From positions 2,666,001 through 2,730,000 of the forward strand of contig JBBELK010000052.1 of the NCBI GenBank assembly GCA_037783545.1: a DNA stretch of 64,000 nt. Direction: 5' to 3'. Below, piece after piece: positions 1 through 11,100 of the stretch (positions within the stretch are counted from its first letter, which is position 1; every line of letters starts with the position of its first letter). Source of the DNA: Henricia sp. BOLD:AAB3569. Lineage: Eukaryota; Echinodermata; Asteroidea; Spinulosida; Echinasteridae. The notes beneath the pieces are model-generated. The model was given only the letters and a program-made list of their open reading frames with translations, did not search any database and had not been told where the DNA came from. Position numbers and translations under genes: made by a program.

Positions 1-8
1 ATTGGAAT

Positions 9-165
9 ACAGTGAAACTTGTATACAGTGGCCAACCTCGGGACTGCAAAAAAACTGGCCACTGGCCACATTATAGAGGTTGCTTAATGCTTATGCATTG
101 TACGCGTGGCCACTATAAGCAGGAGGCTTGTTTATCAAGGTGGGCTTATTAACAAGTTTCACTGT
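9..165. repeat. Small inverted-repeat element (TIR ACAGTGAAACTTGT)
   Basis: ACAGTGAAACTTGT (9-22) and its exact inverse ACAAGTTTCACTGT (152-165) enclose about 130 bases with repeated TGGCCAC motifs. No target duplication is clear. Confidence 0.5.
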
Positions 166-479
166 TACAGTATTATTAAACGCATTATACATATAAATTA
201 AAGTTAATTTCCAATATGAACATTTTTGTGGAGCTTCAAATTACATTTTACTAATCTGTTAGCTGTCCATGTCTACTCAACGTCAAATTTGGATAATAAA
301 CGGGGAACCTACATGTAATCTTTTCAGTAGTATATTGTGAATCATCTCAAACTGTCACTATGATGGAAATTGGGCACACACACTGATAAACAAAAATGGG
401 AAAATTTTGCCCAACTTTGTTTCAAATATCAACATACCCATCTTTGGGGTGCAAAATACCCAACTGGTGTTGGGTAACA

Positions 480-640
480 GCCTTATACCCAATTTTTGGT
501 TAAATTTATTCAACCAATATTTCGGTGAATGTGCATATCCAATTATTGGTTATAAGTTAATTATCCAACGTTTGGGTAAATGTGCATGGCCAATTGTTGG
601 TTTAATTCAATCATCCAAGGTTTGGGTAAGATTGCATGTG
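480..640 (+). repeat. About 51-bp tandem repeat, three diverged units
   Basis: The unit holds ATCCAAnnTTTGGGTAAATGTGCATGG; matching GTGCAT positions fall at 531, 582 and about 632. Long frames that run through it (407-946) are by-products of the repeat and of the GC-rich element beside it. Confidence 0.55.
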
Positions 641-658
641 TTTTTAACACAAGTGTTA

Positions 659-1528
659 TGCTACGTTTACACCATGTCCCCGGCAGTCCCGGCGCCCCGG
701 TTTGGCCAAAATGTGGCGTGCCGTGGAACTTTTATTGTCTTTTTATTATTTTGGCTCGACTCGGCCCTAGTCGGGCCGGTGTGTTGCGTTCTACCACGGT
801 GCGTTACGTCCCAGTACGGAAAGCGTGGCGCGCCGTGCCGGTTCCGGGCCGCGAGGCGGACGGCGCGCCCCGGAACCGGGACGGCGCGCTACGTTTCAAG
901 CGCCGTTCCACTACGGATGGGTCCACGTCCCAGGCCGGCCTGCTAAGTTCTGATGCGGTGCCTCACGTCCGTCCCGTTCGTGTCACGTTTGTTGTCCCGG
1001 CCCAATACGTTCCCGACGGTGTGCGAGGGTCTGCTGCGGCGCCCTGCGACTGAACGTGGCAGCTGTCACGTTTCACGCCCCGGTGGTCACCCGGTGGTCT
1101 CCCGGTGAGCCCCGGTGGGTATAAATAGTGCGCATTCACACCATGCTGTGGCCACTACCGTGACGGGCCCTGGCAGACCGTGGGGTGCCGGGCTTCCAAA
1201 CGTGGCGGAGCGCGAGGCACCGGCCGCGATCAGAGGTCCCCAGCACCCCACGGTGCCACACCCCGGTGAGTCAAGGCACACTGCGGTCCGTCACGCCCTG
1301 TGACGGAAGCCCCGTCCCACTGCGGCCCAGGACGATTCTCATTAGTGCCGGGACTGCCGGGACAAAAATTTTGTCAGAGCTGCTCACCGGCCGGTGGCAA
1401 GGGTGAGCTACGGTCATTCACGTTTCGCCACCCCGGTCCCCTACGCTCCCCGACGTCCATCCCGGTGCCTCCACGGTGCTCCTCTACCGGGGCGCCGGGA
1501 CTGCCGGGGACATGGTGTAAACGTAGCA
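659..1528. mobile_element. GC-rich TIR element with TTA target duplication
   Basis: A 43-bp perfect inverted repeat bounds 870 bases; it begins TGCTACGTTTACACCATGTC and continues to GGCGCCCCGGT, with the inverse at 1486-1528. TTA flanks it directly on both sides (656-658, 1529-1531). The inside is strikingly G+C- and CpG-rich against AT-rich surroundings, with many CCGGTG/CACGGTG motifs. A TTA duplication is typical of PIF/Harbinger-type elements. No transposase is encoded. Confidence 0.75.
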
Positions 1529-1565
1529 TTACCTGCTAATAAAGATAGAGGTCAGATACAGATTC

Positions 1566-2464
1566 AACCTTAAAGGGCCTCTGAAATGGTATTTTAATCA
1601 ATGAAATGTACGCTATATGCAACTACTCTATGTCTATTCATTTACAGTCATAAAAACCCTACTTCGAAGTTGATTTAGGGGTTAAAATCAAGGTTTTTGA
1701 TTTTTATGCTTAAGCAAATTTACATATTCATTAGGCAAACACAGGAAAATATCATTCAACTATGCACAAAAATGTCAGTATTTTCTCCAACTTGCTAAAA
1801 CTTTTGTAACCCATGATTGTTTGGGTCTGTTTTACATATTGCCTGTTGTAAGCCATGAACAAAAAACCAAGGCTGGAAACTGCAGCAATGTTTCACAATT
1901 CTAGTTTGAGTTATGTTTTTCATTGCTTTTCTGCTGTGTGTTCCTAAAGTGACATGCCCCAAACAGCGCCCTCTTTCTGTTAGTTTCTGTAAAGAAATTT
2001 TCAAGTTGAAAAATGCCACCTTTTATTGACGGGGCATCAAAATGAACAGTAGTATCGTCTTTCTAAACAAGTAATCCTTCCTATGCACCAGGGCCCATGT
2101 GCATACAAGGCTACTAGTTTAGCTGCCAACTAGTGCTTAGTAAGATTATAAATTCCCTAGTTTATACCTACGGAGTTGGCAACTAATTTGTGTTGCATAA
2201 AACCTCACTATAGGCACATTGCTTACTAGTTGCACACTAGGACAATTTGGTTTGTAACTGATTTGGGTGCTATGGCCTTGGAGAGGAGGTGATTATGTCA
2301 GACACAATAGGCTTGTAGACAAGTTTATTGTGTTTGAGCTTCGAACCACATTCCAACTGAGCATAACTCATTTCTAAGGGTCTTTGTAACATTGCATTAC
2401 TGCCCAGTACTTACAAGTAATCCGTCATTGTGAAGCAAAGCTTAGGCACAAAGTTGTTTAGCTC
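1566..2464 (+). mobile_element. TTAA-type MITE (AGGGCC family), copy 1, interrupted
   Basis: It begins TTAAAGGGCC and matches the copies at 34516-35014 and 54900-55382 along its length (Ile/Phe-like AT-rich body, CAGCGCCCTCT, CTTTTATTGA, AACAAGTAATCC). The match breaks near 2075 and resumes at about 2414 (AAGTAATCCGTCAT), so foreign sequence was inserted. The right terminus is eroded. Confidence 0.6.
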
Positions 2465-2693
2465 CATGATTCTACGAGCCATGTTGTCCAAACTAAGGCA
2501 GACTGATTAGTTGTCATCTAGTGACTTAGAGGTACCCCAGATCAACTCTAACTTTTGCCAGAATTTTAGAATGTTACTATATCTAGTTGGGTTTTATGCA
2601 TCACAATTAGTAATCAACTAGGCTTAGTAAGCAACTTAAGTCCATTTTAGTTGCCAACTAGGCCTAGTAGCCTTTTATGCAAATGAGCCCAGA
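2089..2693. repeat. Inverted-repeat sequence within and beyond the interrupted MITE
   Basis: CAGGGCCCATGTGCATACAAGGCTACTAG at the left pairs with the inverse at 2655-2692 (CTAGTAGCCTTTTATGCAAATGAGCCC). The motifs GCCAACTAG and CTTAGTAAGC recur on both strands between them. A scrap of the AGGGCC MITE lies in the middle, so the order of insertion is unclear. Confidence 0.5.
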
Positions 2694-4849
2694 ACTTTGC
2701 ATATGAAACAAAAAATGGCATGGAGCTGCGTATTTAGTACATGTATTTTCAAGGAAATCAGTTGATAAATGTTTTTCACTCCAAAAATCACTTCCCTTCA
2801 AAATGTTAACATGTTTTGGTGGTTATTTTTAAAAGTCTTTATAGGCCTATAAGGAGATAAGTGGCGACCAGTACACGGAATTCTTTCCCCAAAAAAGTTA
2901 TGACGAAACTGCAAGATACGGGCCCGCCCCAAGACCTATAAATACCATTGTTCGATATGAATCTAAAACAAAAAATGCCTACATTTCACAGCACATTCAA
3001 CATATATACATGCACTGGCATCAACAATTCATATCATCTTTTGAATGATTATGTCGGCCAAAAAGCCACTTTATGAAACTTTGCTTTTCAAAATCACACT
3101 TTTTTGTAAGACTTGGCAGATTGTTATCTATATATTTTAATCAAATTTATCTTTCCAGGCGTTAATTGTTTCCTTCCTCCATGGTAGAACCAAAAATGCG
3201 CCACTTAGAACTTAAAGGCGGGGGAACTGTCCGAAGACTGGGCCTCGCCAACAATCACGATTTATTTAAACCAGTCGATAGTCTATGCAAAATACAACCC
3301 TCCTACCTTTTTAGAAAAGTATTTTCTGAAAAGTATCGGGTCGGCGGACAATTTATATGCACCAGGGCGTAGCTATGCACGTGATAGGCTAGTACGTTGG
3401 ACGAGTCGACGTACACGCAAAATCTGTTCCACATAGGCCGTTTTCGAAACGCTCGGTGTTTTACGGTCAGGCTCGGTATTTTGAATTCGATGTCTTCTTT
3501 TGTGTGTAGTTTACCTTCGTGGATTCTCTTGGTGGTAATAAATATGCTCATATTAAGAGGGGTGAACGCTCCATTAGCATTGGCCCAATATGTTTGTTAA
3601 TCCATTATTATTGCTGGGATACACCAGCCCGGAGCCACAGACGAAGACGGTAGTTTTGACAACAGAGGGCGCTGTTCACCACGCAAAGATTCACATATAA
3701 ATCCGTCCTTTGTTTGCATAAATGAAGGTAAACTAATACGATGAACATTTGTCCTTAATTTTTAACAGGGGTGGAATTTTCTTATTTTTTATTTGGAATT
3801 TGTCTCTCAAGTAACCGAGGATCAATACAATACCTTTTTATTCTCGTTAAAAGCGGAGAAATAAAAAGTCTTTCCGAAATTTAAATAGACTGAAGAGAAC
3901 CTGAAAAGAAACCACCAAATTTGGCCGTTTTTGAGCATTTTTCAAAAAATCGAGGTCACGTGATTTATCGGAACCAGATTCTGGTTCCGAAAAATCACGT
4001 GGTCTTGGAGTCCAGCGCGAAGTGCAAGTTGCTTTTGTCATTCGCGGTTGGTTTCTCTTCTTGTTGGAAATAATAATGTCCTACGAACACTATGTATACC
4101 GTATTTGTACACAAATCTGCCAACAGATTTCATAAGAAGGGTTTTTGGGTGTTGATATGGACGAGAGAATCTCTCAGATTTTCGCGTCTTCGCTTCGCGG
4201 CGATATCCGAAGAAAAACAGCATAGGCCTAATGAGGGCGCTAAAGACACCAAAACGTTGCATTCGAGTTGCTTCCTCGAGTGAGCGCTGACCTGAGGGAT
4301 CATGCAAGGAAACAAGAAAACGAGGTTAAACACGTGTCGACCCATATCGAACGCCACCTTTATTTACAAACACATGATACATAATACATCGCGACGGCTG
4401 GTAAAGCGTATAGCCCAACATTTGTCTCTTTTGTTAATTTTAAACATTTTGATATTTTTTTTCACGACGACCTTTGAAAAATTATTGTCAAGGATACTAG
4501 ATCGCTACATTATGTAAACAGTAAGCCGGTGTGTCCTTTTAACGCTGGCATTATAAAAACAGACACCCTCATAATCATATCATGCATCAAACTTGTATTT
4601 TAGAGCAATTTTTCCCCGGATTGTTTTGGATAAATGGGAGACATGAACAAAATAATAGGAAGTGTACTGTCTCCCTAATGTTTTTGCTACCACTAAGAAA
4701 CGTTCTTTCGAAATTTTGAGAAAAGTGTTTTTAGATCTTGGTTTAACTAAGAAAAAGTCGAAATTTTAGTTCAAGTTGAATACATTAAGAGTAATATAAA
4801 ATGTTTTATGATTTGCATTTTACAAATTAATGTATATGATACACGCCGT
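2694..4849. other. Upstream intergenic DNA, no gene seen
   Basis: AT-rich sequence. A minus-strand frame at 3303-3551 starts MSIFITTKRIHEGK and is followed after 12 codons by a GTAAAC that could be a donor, but nothing else supports it. A dispersed repeat copy lies at 3845-4012. Confidence 0.4.
3845..4012 (-). repeat. Dispersed repeat with CGGAACCAG palindrome, copy 1
   Basis: The reverse complement matches 26262-26440: CGGAACCAGAATCTGGTTCCG, then a CACGTGACCT motif, TTTTTGAAAAATGCTCAAAAACGG, and a diverged tail. Both copies have the palindrome flanked by tcACGTGa. Confidence 0.6.
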
Positions 4850-5001
4850 GTGTGCAGTGCAGTGATGGCTTCTTCCTGCCGGAATCACATGGGCAATATG
4901 GAGGACACTGATTGGTGAAAACAGACCCCCCACGGTGACTAAATGACAACATACTCGTTGATTTCCAATATCGAGTAGCCAGCTAGGCTGTGCGTTCCAA
5001 A
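4850..5001 (+). promoter_or_regulatory. CRTC proximal promoter or 5' UTR with inverted CCAAT box and possible uORF
   Basis: An inverted CCAAT box (ATTGG, 4911-4915) lies about 90 bases before the start codon, a usual NF-Y position if transcription starts close to the ATG. If transcription starts further upstream, the leader would instead carry a 17-codon uORF (4865-4918, MASSCRNHMGNMEDTDW, then TGA), whose stop overlaps the ATTGG. No TATA box is evident. The two readings exclude each other, and the start site cannot be placed from sequence. Confidence 0.4.
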
Positions 5002-5112
5002 ATGACGAGCCCACGGAAATTCGCCGAGAAAATAGCCCTCCACAACCAAAAGCAGGCCGAAGAAACGGCAGCTTTTGACCAGATTATGAAAGAGGTTTCA
5101 AATGTATCAAGG
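5002..5112 (+). CDS. CRTC: CRTC exon 1 (coding part): start codon and CREB-binding helix
   Basis: The exon holds 37 codons from ATG to the donor AGG|GTAAGT (phase 0). The ATG has A at -3 and is followed at once by [20 protein letters not shown], the near-invariant start of metazoan CRTCs, which fixes the start. The helix is charged and rich in Gln and Ala. In the family it contacts the CREB bZIP domain and mediates oligomerisation. The upstream boundary (transcription start, any UTR intron) cannot be seen. Confidence 0.97.
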
Positions 5113-8100
5113 GTAAGTTGGTTGACTGCTGAGAAATGCTTTTTTGAGGGGAAAATGTGGGGTGGTTGCTGGGCGTGATGTGGTTGTTTTTCATCTGCCT
5201 ATGCTTGTTGTGTGCACGACGATGCTTATTTCCCCTTTATATTTTGCTCTATTTTTCAGCATACTCAGAGCCATATAGGACATAAATCACACCATTTACA
5301 GCTTGCTCCGACGTTAGGGGCCTACAGAGGAGGGTCATTGCCCAACGTTAACCAATTAGGAAATAATACAATAGATTTACAGGTAAGAAATTTAGTATGG
5401 TTTCAATTCCGCAATCAAGCGTGCGAACTACATGAAATGATGAAGTAACCGGCTAGCCATGCTACCGGTAGCTGTGTGTACATGTATCTGTTGGGCGCAA
5501 TCTTTATACTCACGCAAATTCTGAATTTGTGTGCGCAGATTTTGAACTTCACCCAGTTTAAAGATTGCGCAGCGCAAATTTTGATTCCGAACGCAATTTC
5601 AAAATCTGCGCAACATAGGTTGGGCGCAAATTTTGAACCGTGCGCAAATTTTGAACAAAGCAGCATTAGACTGGTCCTCTGTCCATGTGCGCTACGCTTC
5701 TTTCGCTATACGACGAAGGGAAAATATAGACTGGTTCCCGCTCCACATATTCCACATACAACGACTGAATATGAGGACCGGCAACTGTAGTGTTTAAAAT
5801 AGCACTAAGCATTACGTCATAGGACCTACATTTATTTTTAGGAGCGCATAACCGTTTTAATTTTCAAACGAGCATATAACAATTTGAAAAAGGTTATTCC
5901 ATATTTGGCCAATAAAACACATAGGCCCTATGCCCAAATAGCATCAAAAAATCAAATTCAAACCTTGTCTGCATCATCGTAAAATAAACATGCGGCGAAA
6001 CAGTGATGAATCGTACCCGACGATTAACGATAACGTCTGGGCGTACATTCGGGTAACTTCGGGAACCTTCGGGAAAAAGGAGGAATTCCTCCTGTTTCAA
6101 AATGGCGGAATTGGCGGTTGCCGGACCTTAAAATCAGTCTAGTCGAAAAAAAATTGGTCCGGGTACCAGACTGTATAGGTAATGCACTACACTAGACTGG
6201 TTCCCGTCCACATATTCCACATAGGAAAATATAAGGACAGGTAAAAGGCGCTTAATGTTCATCTTGATCTGTGATTGGTCGTCTTTGCACGTGCGCATTG
6301 TTTGTGTGTTTTATATTTTTAAATTGGCGAAACCCTTTGCTTTATTTAGGCAATGTACTTTATTTACATTTGGATATGTTTGACACGCACGGCCGGGTTA
6401 CACATGTCAATGCAAAATATACCAAAATTTTTTTTTTATAATGACCACAGTAAAGGGCGGACATGACGGGCAGAAATCTGCCCGTGGTCACGTGGTTATT
6501 ATTTATTTATTTTTTTAGTAAGTGCGTATATTTTACATTGACATTTGTAACCCGTGCATGTCGAACATATATCCAAATGTAAATAAAGTACAGTCATTGC
6601 CTAAAGCAAAGGGTTTCGCCAATTTAAAAATATAAAACACACAATGCGCACGCGCAAAGACAACCAATCACAGATCAAGATGAAGTGCCCTTTACCTGTC
6701 CTTATATTCTTCTATGTGGAATATGTGGACGGGAACCAATCTATCCTTTACCGATCAGTGATAGGATCATGAACCAATCTAGCACCACACAACTGTCAGA
6801 GAGCATGTGACGCTAGCAAATGCCCAAGCGCAGTTTTAATTTCGGTGCGCAATCTGATTTATTACCTCCAGATCAAAATTTGCGCGCGCAGGTTTTAAAT
6901 CTGCTTGCGCAAATTCAAAATTTGCGTGAGCATGAAGATTGCGCCCAACATGTGTGTGTAGACATGGCAGGCTGCATGTTGTCAGTGAGTCGGGTGCAGG
7001 TCAAATGTGTTGGTAGCACATCCTTGCACTTTTGTGACCTGAGCATATGCCTTTGTGTTGATCACGTTCACAGACGATATCTTCATAGGAAAAAATGCTA
7101 CTGCATATTAAACGCCATAAAGTACGTGCACGCACACGCTGGAACATGTTCCAAATGCGCGCGTGTTGCTCAAAAATTGTTTGAAATACGGCGCAACCGG
7201 GGACAACTCGAACCCCCCAAAAAGATACCCTAGTCAACTCGTAACTAGGACGTCTCTTACCCAGGACAACTCGAACCCGGGACAACTTAAATTTTTTCCA
7301 TCATGTACATGCGCGCCACTTTTATGAAACCGTTTCACAAACTTTTTTTTTTTTTTTGCACTTTTACTGGGAAGTTTGCAGGACCTTTATCGTGAATTTG
7401 CTGGGACTCGCATATTTTCAAAAAATAAATATATATTTGCCCGTTTATTGTAGGATTCTTAGGGAAAAAACAGTCCGGATGCGTGAATATGTACACTGCC
7501 CCACCAGGCCGGCAAGGACCGCACGAGCACGTCATCATTTCACATATTGTGTAAATGAAATATACGTGTAGCAAATTCAGTTTCATTAATTTGGCGAACA
7601 AGTGACTCGTGACTCGGACTCGAGGAAAGTGACTCGATACTCGGACTCGATATTGGTGACTCGACTACAACACTGGGGAAACAGTGTACATGTTTTAAGT
7701 GTAAAGCCTGACGTACATTGCAAGGGGACATTGCAACTGAAAACAACTCAACTGATCAGTTGCTGTCGATGTGTGCATAGCGTGCACATTGACAGCATCT
7801 GATTAGTTGCGCAACTGGCGGCAACTGGGAGCATCCAGCCATGTCTATATTTCCAGAGCGTGCACATCGACATGGCAACTCGGTAAAGCCTGGAGTACAT
7901 TGACCTTGCAACTAGAAGCAACTGTTGCTTGCAGTTGCTGTCGATGTGCGCGCACAAGATCAGATGCACGCGTGCAACTGACAGCAATTACCGGTACATT
8001 TAGTTGCAAGTACGCGTACATCGACGCAACTGACTGAGAATACAAAATGTAGGCCAAACCCTATTCCCACTGCAACTACCGGTAATACTCCGGGGTTTGG

Positions 8101-11100
8101 CAGTTAACCCCGAGATTGCCATCCTTAACTCTAATCGCTGGCAGGGTTAACGAACCCCGGGGTAACGGCTGGATTTGTTGTCTTAACCCGGGGTGGAAAA
8201 AGAGAAGTGGGAATGCCCCCTTCTCCCCGGGGTATCTCTGGGTTAAGGATTCCCGTTGCCCCCGAGATAACCTGGAGATTTGGTAGTGGGAAAGGGTATA
8301 AAGACTGGCAAAACACACTTTTACATGTATTCCCTAAATAAAGTTTACCTTGTTACAAGCAGAATTTGCACATGATCATTGATGTACATGTACCGGTACA
8401 TTGGGGTGCTTGCATACGGTACATGTACAGTCTGCAATTTGTGCGCAGTACAGTGTACATTTAAATGTATGTACCCGGTATGAGCAGTACAAGTACTGTA
8501 GTCCAGAACGTGTACTATTGTATACTGGTCAGAAGGACCAGTTGTACCAGAAAACTCTACTGGTCCTGCTGAAAATGTGGTGGTACACTGGCTGACTGGT
8601 GCCTTTCAAAATGGCACCGAGATACTGCAACACTTTCTGGTTTAAGGTCATTGAATGCAGGATGGATGGGATTGCTTTTTGATCCAACACTGGTGCATGT
8701 CTGGAGAGATCGAAGAAAGAAATTAAGTAGTGCCAATGATTTTCCGCGATCGCGGAAAACGGACGGAATTCGCGGAATCTGCCCTTTAAAACGGAAAACA
8801 GGGATTTGAGTTTGAAGTTTGAAATTGTAAATATAGTGACAAAAACGTAGGTTTTTTTCATGTTATTAAGGCCAAACCTATTGAAATTGATCAAGCTAAC
8901 TTAACACTGCATTCTTTATTAAGCTTCTTTTTGTTAAACTAAAAAAGCATCAGAAATCAGACCGTAAAAAGTTACGAGATTCACCGTTGACTCGACCAGA
9001 TGTACATGTACATTGCAAATGAATACACGTTAGACGCGAGGGCAAAATCATCACATTCACGGCACGATCTTTACATTTTTTTCACCCAAATTTCATTTTC
9101 TCCCTCCCTGTTATCAACAATTATACTCAAACTAGCTTACCTACGCTCTATATGAACACACACATTGATTTTTCATCTCGGAAAGGTCTAAAATCAACCA
9201 TAAACTTTCAACATTTTGTCGCCAAAGCGAAAAGTAAGTTATCTGAAAATGTCGTTGACTAGAGTCCCTCGAACGACAGATAATGTCCGTTGTTCGAGGG
9301 ACTTTAGTCGACTATAGTGAACTATAGTCGCTTGATCGAACGTGGCCTTATTTACACTGCGGAGAGCGCCTCTCACGTCCAGAATTATTTAAACTGCGAC
9401 GACAAAAACTATCGTTGTGATTGCACGTGGAAGAACATTTTGGCTTCAAAAACGGTGTCGTAAGTATTTCTTTCCAATTATGGACATCTCAAACCACTGC
9501 AGGACACAACTACATGTACATGTACATGTAGGAGGAAAATTTTGGGTGTGATTCTAATTTCGAGGCAAAATTACAACAATCCACTGTAGGAAAGGAAAGC
9601 TCACTGACTATAGTAATACTGTACATGTACACATGTGTACATGTATCACAGTGCTATTGGTGTGACAACTGTTCAATGTGTCAATCTAGTCAGTGTCATT
9701 GACCTGGGAATTAACCTCAAGTTGAAGTTCAGCTGCAATGCATCTTGGTTTTCAATTCCATCTGCTCTTTCAGTTGTTTTGAGTAGTACATACATGTACA
9801 TTTATGTAGTTGGTGTGGACCTAAAATTTAGTCAAACCATGATTTATGAAGTGGATATACAATGGGATTCCTACCCATGTACATGTACTGCATGTACTAC
9901 TGGTACATGTATACATGTACCAGGGTATAAAATAAGGCTGTGCCTAATGAATCGAATATTCGATCATCCAACGAATATTCGAATAGCATTTTACTAAATC
10001 GAATATTCGGTATGTGTTTTTTCCACTCCAAACCAAACCTATCTTTTAGCTACATGTAGGAAGAAGTGAAAATCCTTTCCTTTGCAGAAAAAGCTGCTTT
10101 GATGTCATACATATGTACAAATGTATTACTTGCATCCAACTACGAGTCCAGTGTACAAAGGCCATAATTCGGCAATAAAAAGGCTAGTTAATGTAATTTC
10201 CTGTGAGCTGTGAGTTCAAATGTGTCCAAATCAATTAATTTCACGGCAAACGTTTGGTTAAAATCTTAGGAAAAAAATAACGCATCAAATATCGAATAAA
10301 ACCGATTTTTCGAATAGCAAATTATTCGAGAATGCACAGGCCTACAGGATAAATGTATGTATGTACCGTAGTGAGATAAATTATATGTACCGGTAGGCCT
10401 TTATTTCCATGTTTATTCAAGCATGTCAAGTTTAGAGTATCGATAAGGATGACTTAAAACACACACAACAACTTTTAAAAGATCAAGAAACTAAACTTTG
10501 AGTGCCATGATTGTTGTTTTTACAATGTTGGTCTGTCATACTTTATATTTAGTTTATTATCAACAGCGTGGATCATTTTTATTTGAATGAAAGGCAGTAT
10601 TATGACATGTACAGTATGATGTAGCGCTATATGGGTAATTCCCAAAATTAGGGGTCCAAAAGTGTGACATGCTTTTTAAGATTTCCAAGTGTTTTTAGTG
10701 ATTGAAAGTGGTGTCCCAGTAGAAAATAATTATTTTTATTTTAACAAATGCCACTCAAATTTAATGTTTGTGTGTAGATATGGCACCAAGGTTAATGCAA
10801 ACTCATTCTACAGTTAATTTTCATTGGCGTAGGTAACCCAGGACACCAAACTCCTATTCAATACCATGGAACAAATTATAAGCCTTTATGGTTATTTGTT
10901 TTGAATATTTTTCAGGAGTCATAGAACAAAATATCGAAGAAACTGATGCTGCCCCCTATAATCACAGGCCACAGTCCATTACTGAGAATTTGTGATCATG
11001 AGTGGTGATTTTTGAAGCAGAGGGTGTCGTATGTAACTGGGACACCAAACATTTTGGACCCCTAATTTTGGGAATTACCCATATATGTATTGGCCCTCTA

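Noticed and set aside
407..1539. Long overlapping frames on both strands in the GC-rich region
   Set aside because: Stop codons are rare in GC-rich DNA; both strands and several frames are open, there are no splice signals or recognisable domains, and the bounds coincide with a TIR element.
3303..3551. Minus-strand ORF MSIFITTKRIHEGK... as a gene upstream of CRTC
   Set aside because: No recognised domain, no paired exon and no promoter motifs; kept only as a note in the intergenic entry.
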